A stretch of DNA of 35,478 nucleotides from Betaproteobacteria bacterium (GTDB lineage: Bacteria > Pseudomonadota > Gammaproteobacteria > Burkholderiales > WYBJ01): the NCBI GenBank assembly GCA_009377585.1, contig WHTS01000062.1, positions 1 through 35,478 on the forward strand, in the 5' to 3' direction. A program made the position numbers and the translations under genes. Position 1 is the stretch's first letter. Each line of letters opens with the position of its first letter. Below are positions 32,037 to 35,478 of this stretch, in pieces. Below the pieces are notes generated by a model. The model made no database searches. It was not told where the DNA came from and was given only the letters and a program-made list of their open reading frames with translations.

Positions 32037-32840
32037 ATGCGATTCAATCGAGTCAAGAAATTGTGGCGCGAAGGCAAGCCCGCCGTTGGCGGCTGGCTCT
32101 CGATTCCGCATTGCTTCGCCACGGAGGTGATGGCGCACACCGGCCTGGATTGGCTCTGCGTCGACATGCAGCACGGCTGCGTGGATTACTCCGATGCCGT
32201 GACTATGCTGACCGCGATATCCACGACCGACGTAACGCCGTTGGTGCGCGTGCCGTGGAACGAGCCGGCCATGATCATGAAGGTGCTCGACGCCGGCGCC
32301 TACGGCGTTATCGTGCCGATGGTGAGCAACCGGGCAGAGGCCGAACGCGCAGTCGCGGCTTGCCGCTATCCACCCAAAGGCATGCGCAGCAACGGCCCCA
32401 ATCGGGTACTGCTCTACGCGGGGGCCGACTACCAGAAGCACGCGAACGACGAAGTGATCTGCGCCGCGATGGTCGAGACCGCGGAAGGCATCGAGAAACT
32501 CGACGAGATCGCCTCCACGCCAGGGCTGGACGCGGTCTACATCGGTCCTACCGATCTCGCGCTCGCACTCGGCCTGCCGCCGATCATGGACAACGACGAT
32601 CCCAAGCACATCGCGACGGTGAACCGGATCCTGGAAGCATGCAAGCGGCACAAGATCGTCGCCGGCATCCATACCAACAGCGCCAAGTTCACGCAGCGCT
32701 ATATCGATCAGGGCTTCCAGATGGTCATGCTGGTGCCCGACCGCAATGCGATGATGAACTACGTCAAGGCCGAGGTCGGCAAGCTCAACGGCTGGTCACC
32801 GATGACGCCGGTTGCGCCGCAAAGCGCGGGCGGCTACTGA
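32037..32840 (+). CDS. HpcH/HpaI aldolase/citrate lyase family protein
   Basis: A 267-residue class II aldolase of the 2,4-dihydroxyhept-2-ene-1,7-dioate aldolase type, which cleaves 2-keto-4-hydroxy acids to pyruvate plus an aldehyde using a divalent metal. Catalytic residues are visible: His46 (DMQHG), Arg71 (VRVPW), metal ligands Glu147 (MVETAEG) and Asp173 (IGPTDLALALG), and the barrel motif GAYGVIVPMVSN. Length is standard. GGGAG lies about nine bases before ATG 32037. It stands alone between the LysR gene and the convergent beta-helix gene, so the exact substrate is not suggested by context. Confidence 0.93.
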   Translation: MRFNRVKKLWREGKPAVGGWLSIPHCFATEVMAHTGLDWLCVDMQHGCVDYSDAVTMLTAISTTDVTPLVRVPWNEPAMIMKVLDAGAYGVIVPMVSNRAEAERAVAACRYPPKGMRSNGPNRVLLYAGADYQKHANDEVICAAMVETAEGIEKLDEIASTPGLDAVYIGPTDLALALGLPPIMDNDDPKHIATVNRILEACKRHKIVAGIHTNSAKFTQRYIDQGFQMVMLVPDRNAMMNYVKAEVGKLNGWSPMTPVAPQSAGGY

Positions 32841-32880
32841 GGCACCACGCGCACCGATCACAACCGACAACCCGAGCGCA

Positions 32881-34215
32881 TCACTGCCGCGCGCAGATCG
32901 TTCTTGGCTTGATGCGAAGTGCAGGGAGCCAACCGGGATTGCGGCCGCTGCCCGCGTAGGCGCCGCAATAAGCGATCGTGCGCCGGCGGCCATTGAAGTC
33001 GCACGCTGCTTCGGGCAGCGCTGCGATCAATTGCGCATCGATCCGCGGGCAGCGCAGACGTTCGTCTCTTGGATACGGATCGAACGGACGGTTCTGCTCG
33101 CCCGCGCTTAGCAACGCAACGGCCTCTTCATAACGAAAGATCGCGTTGTGCTCCTGCCTTTTACCCGAGATCGCATGCGCGGAGAACACCGCGTTCGAGG
33201 CAACGACTTGCGTATGTGTTGATGGTCCTTCCGACATGCGCACGACGATCGGATTCCCGCTCGCGATGATCGTGTTGAGAAGGATGCTCACCTCGCGCGG
33301 TACGTCGTTATGCGGCTGGATGTGAATGCCGGGACCGTAAGGGTTTCTCAGCACATTGTTATAGATGGCCACGTTGCCTTCGGCCTGGATGAGCGCTTCG
33401 TGCGGATTGTCCGCGATGAAGTTTCCGTACACGAGGTAGCGGTCCTGCGAGCCTTCGCCCTCGAGCGGCCAGTGGCCGAGAAGAAGATTCGGCCGCGCAG
33501 CCGGCCCGGGCGAACCGCCGGCTGCCTTGCTGAGCACGTTGTGCCGGATTACCGTGACGTGCCGGCCGCGCGGCGCGATGTCGAGCGCCGGCCGCGCACG
33601 CTGGTGCTTGATCTGGATCGCATAGCCGCGCGGGTCGGTGACGAGGTTGTATTCGATCACGCCGGCGTAGAAGGGAGCCGAGCCATCGGAATTGCCGAGG
33701 TACATGCCGGTGCCGGCGGCGTGGATGCGATTGCCTCGAATGATCCAGCCCCAGGCCGGACACTTGGTGGAGATGGCCACGTTCTGCTGACTCGCACCAT
33801 GACCGACGATGGTAAGGTTCTCGAGCGTGATGTGATGCGCGTAGCTGGCGTGGCCTTCGGCCTTCACTGCGTCGACCGCGATGCCGCGGCCGTCGAGCGT
33901 CAGGTCGCGGATATGGATGTGACTGGAGTCGACAATGCTCACCGTGTTCGCGCCCGAGCGGGCAACGAATAGCGCCGGCTGCGAACCGGTCGGACCGCGG
34001 ATCACGATGGGCGCTTGCGCGGTGCCGGCAAGGTGATGAATCCGCAGGCCATCGCGATACTGGCCCGGCGCGAGCTCGAGCGTATCGCCGGCCCGCAACG
34101 TACGAACCCGGTCGAGATAGGTTTCCGGGGTGGCTTGGATGACGCTTCCGGCCGCCGGTGCGAGCGTCGAGGCAGACAGGAAAAGTGCAAAAAGCAGAAC
34201 GCGGGAGCGACGCAT
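32881..34215 (-). CDS. Secreted right-handed parallel beta-helix protein
   Basis: A 444-residue exported protein from ATG 34215. The signal peptide RVLLFALFLSASTLAPAAG is followed by a PL6/chondroitinase-B-like cap, TYLDRVRTLRAGDTLELAPGQYRDGL, and APIVIRGPTGSQPAL. A ladder of beta-helix rungs follows (VSIVDSSHIHIRDLTLDGRGIAVD, HHITLENLTIVGHG, WIIRGNRIHAAGTGMYLGNSDG, VAIYNNVLRNPYG, VSILLNTIIASGNP). Several Asn-ladder positions are filled. The family includes polysaccharide lyases and structural proteins; the lyase residues cannot be confirmed by eye. An in-frame GTG at 34230 has GGGAGG too close, so 34215 is preferred. It lies in the same direction as the integrase, 140 bases from its stop. 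Confidence 0.87.
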   Translation of the reverse strand: MRRSRVLLFALFLSASTLAPAAGSVIQATPETYLDRVRTLRAGDTLELAPGQYRDGLRIHHLAGTAQAPIVIRGPTGSQPALFVARSGANTVSIVDSSHIHIRDLTLDGRGIAVDAVKAEGHASYAHHITLENLTIVGHGASQQNVAISTKCPAWGWIIRGNRIHAAGTGMYLGNSDGSAPFYAGVIEYNLVTDPRGYAIQIKHQRARPALDIAPRGRHVTVIRHNVLSKAAGGSPGPAARPNLLLGHWPLEGEGSQDRYLVYGNFIADNPHEALIQAEGNVAIYNNVLRNPYGPGIHIQPHNDVPREVSILLNTIIASGNPIVVRMSEGPSTHTQVVASNAVFSAHAISGKRQEHNAIFRYEEAVALLSAGEQNRPFDPYPRDERLRCPRIDAQLIAALPEAACDFNGRRRTIAYCGAYAGSGRNPGWLPALRIKPRTICARQ

Positions 34216-34355
34216 GCGCAAACTTAGCACTTCCTCCCGAACGTGGCATCAATGCAACCCACAGGTTGTGACTCGATACAACTGAGCCGCCGAATACCGA
34301 CAGAAGAACGGAATATCGCTCGCGCGCTACGCAGAACCGCCTGGCGCCGCCCCGC

Positions 34356-35402
34356 TTAGCGATCGGACGGGTGCCGAAGCCGGTCGAGCGGGCTGATTGC
34401 ACCCCGACCGCCCTTGTTCAGCACGTGCGTATAGATCATCGTCGTACTGACATCCTTGTGTCCGAGCAGCTCCTGTACCGTGCGGATGTCATAGCCGCTT
34501 TCCAGCAAGTGAGTCGCGAAGGAGTGCCGAAGCGCGTGCGGACTGACGGACTTTTCTATCTCGGCATCCAGGGCAGCCTGCCGGACCGCACGTTGGATGG
34601 CCTGCTCGCTGAGGTGATGGCGGCGACGCGCTCCGGATCTCGGATCCTCCGAGAACTGATCGGCCGGAAAGACATATTGCCAGCGCCACTCGCGTCCCGC
34701 CGACGGGTACTTTCGCCCCAGCGCGAAGGGCAGGTAGACCTCGCCCAGCCCGCGCGCCATGTCCATTCTGTGCAACTCTTGCACCCAACCCAGATGGGCG
34801 CGGAGCGGCCCAATCAGCGTCTCGGGCAGCATGGTAACCCGATCCTTGGCGCCCTTACCTTCGCGCACGAGAATCTCTCGTCGAGAGAATTCCACGTCCT
34901 TGACCCGGAGGCGCAAAGCCTCCATCAGGCGCATGCCAGTGCCATACAATAGGCGGGTTACGAGCCCGTGCACGCCATGAATGCGATCCAGAACCGCGGC
35001 CGCTTCCTGGCCGGTAAGCACGACAGGAAGGCGCTGCGGCCGCTTGGCCCCCTCGATATCGTCCATCCACGGCAGTTCGGTGGCCAAAACTTCCCGGTAG
35101 AGAAAGAGTAGTGCGCTCTTTGCCTGGTTCTGGGTCGAGGCCGCAACATTTTCATGGACCGCCAAGTGCGTAAGAAACCGGATCACTTCGGGCGCACCCA
35201 TGTCGTTCGGGTGTCGTCGTGCATGAAATATGACGAAGCGCCGAATCCAATGCACGTAGGCCTGTTCGGTGCGTATACTGTAGTGCTTGAAACGAATACG
35301 ATCGCGCACCTGATCGAGCAGGCGGGGCGGCTGAGCTGCCTCGGGCTCGCGCAGCGAATAGGCGAGGACTGCGGTTGATCGGCCGTGATACTGGTTGTAC
35401 AT
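34356..35402 (-). CDS. Integron-type tyrosine recombinase (IntI family)
   Basis: A 348-residue tyrosine recombinase from ATG 35402 (an in-frame GTG at 35420 is possible). The N-terminal core-binding domain reads [33 protein letters not shown], very like IntI1. Catalytic residues are Arg158 (YGTGMRLME), the Lys in EGKGAKDR, His289 and Arg292 (PHALRHSFA), His315 (LLGHKDVS) and Tyr324 (MIYTHVL). The IntI-specific extra patch is present at about 221-250 ([21 protein letters not shown], then QYVFP), which separates integron integrases from phage and Xer recombinases. It appears intact. The attI site and cassettes normally lie upstream of intI, here beyond 35478, so a cassette array cannot be judged. 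Confidence 0.93.
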   Translation of the reverse strand: MYNQYHGRSTAVLAYSLREPEAAQPPRLLDQVRDRIRFKHYSIRTEQAYVHWIRRFVIFHARRHPNDMGAPEVIRFLTHLAVHENVAASTQNQAKSALLFLYREVLATELPWMDDIEGAKRPQRLPVVLTGQEAAAVLDRIHGVHGLVTRLLYGTGMRLMEALRLRVKDVEFSRREILVREGKGAKDRVTMLPETLIGPLRAHLGWVQELHRMDMARGLGEVYLPFALGRKYPSAGREWRWQYVFPADQFSEDPRSGARRRHHLSEQAIQRAVRQAALDAEIEKSVSPHALRHSFATHLLESGYDIRTVQELLGHKDVSTTMIYTHVLNKGGRGAISPLDRLRHPSDR

Positions 35403-35406
35403 ACAG
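35391..35406 (-). promoter_or_regulatory. Weak LexA-box-like sequence at the integrase start
   Basis: On the minus strand CTGT-ATGTACAA-CCAG fits the LexA pattern CTGT-N8-ACAG at 7 of 8 fixed positions. LexA control of integron integrases is established for other integrons. However, this site overlaps the chosen ATG (35402-35400), so it would work only if it blocks elongation or if the true start is elsewhere. Chance occurrence is possible. Confidence 0.25.
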
Positions 35407-35431
35407 CTGAATGCTGACACTCCCGGACGCC

Positions 35432-35467
35432 TGCGTCAAGGCCGGTTTTATCCGTCCTAATGACGCA
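35432..35467. repeat. Inverted repeat upstream of the integrase
   Basis: TGCGTCA (35432-35438) and TGACGCA (35461-35467) are perfect inverted repeats spaced by 22 bases, on the side of intI where attI would be expected. No clear GTTRRRY core site is visible in the bases available, so this is recorded only as a repeat. Confidence 0.35.
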
Positions 35468-35478
35468 ATTGAAGGCGT

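Noticed and set aside
34216-34355. Possible attC or cassette boundary next to the integrase stop
   Set aside because: No RYYYAAC/GTTRRRY pair or long imperfect palindrome is present. Cassettes are also expected on the other side of intI.
35407-35478. Possible attI site upstream of the integrase
   Set aside because: I looked for a GTTRRRY core on both strands and found only poor matches (GTTTTAT, ATTAGGA). The region is cut by the window end.

Overview
The window is about 35.5 kb of GC-rich DNA with short intergenic spaces. It most resembles a betaproteobacterial (Burkholderiales-type) chromosome. The clues are two tripartite-tricarboxylate (Bug-type) periplasmic receptors, a GltIJKL-type amino-acid ABC transporter, PEP-CTERM proteins, a DUF2917 gene divergent from a LysR gene, and an integron-type integrase. 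This assignment is inference from gene content. I recognised no rRNA, tRNA or CRISPR array.

Region by region. 1-4.6 kb is an iron-acquisition block: the end of a TonB-dependent receptor, a PiuC-type dioxygenase, and a convergent tonB-exbB-exbD operon behind a promoter overlapped by a Fur-box-like palindrome. A second, better Fur-box match overlaps a sigma-70 promoter reading into two small unknown genes. 4.7-9.6 kb is mixed metabolism: DUF3016, a deacetylase-type amidohydrolase with DUF1993, a ceramidase-family membrane protein, VanZ and EgtB. 9.9-12.6 kb holds a three-gene nitrile-hydratase-like enzyme (beta subunit split in two, Co-type alpha subunit), then an Asp/Glu-racemase-superfamily protein and an unknown protein. 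12.6-17 kb is a decayed stretch: a frameshifted Bug receptor, a frameshifted PAS-histidine kinase-receiver hybrid, and a stranded PEP-CTERM tail. 17.1-19 kb has two SMP-30/gluconolactonase-like proteins. 19.4-22 kb is an 872-residue repetitive PEP-CTERM protein with a candidate sigma-54 promoter. 22-30.3 kb has a COG0523 GTPase, an amidohydrolase, gltIJKL, a second Bug receptor and a polysaccharide-deacetylase-like protein. 30.3-34.2 kb has DUF2917 divergent from a LysR gene with a broken 5' end, an HpcH/HpaI aldolase and a secreted beta-helix protein. 34.4-35.4 kb is an integron-type integrase whose attI/cassette side lies beyond the window edge.

How the genes fit together. The receptor, TonB-ExbBD and PiuC form one uptake function for ferric siderophores. 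The amidohydrolase followed by GltIJKL suggests use of amino-acid-type compounds, but the substrate is not visible.

The most unusual points are the split nitrile hydratase, the Fur-controlled unknown small-gene pair, two short-tandem-duplication frameshifts inside one sensor kinase, an inferred 8-bp deletion at the start of the LysR gene, the sigma-54-like site upstream of a repetitive PEP-CTERM gene, and the integron-type integrase at the edge. The several frameshifts could be real decay, phase variation or consensus errors; the sequence alone cannot decide.
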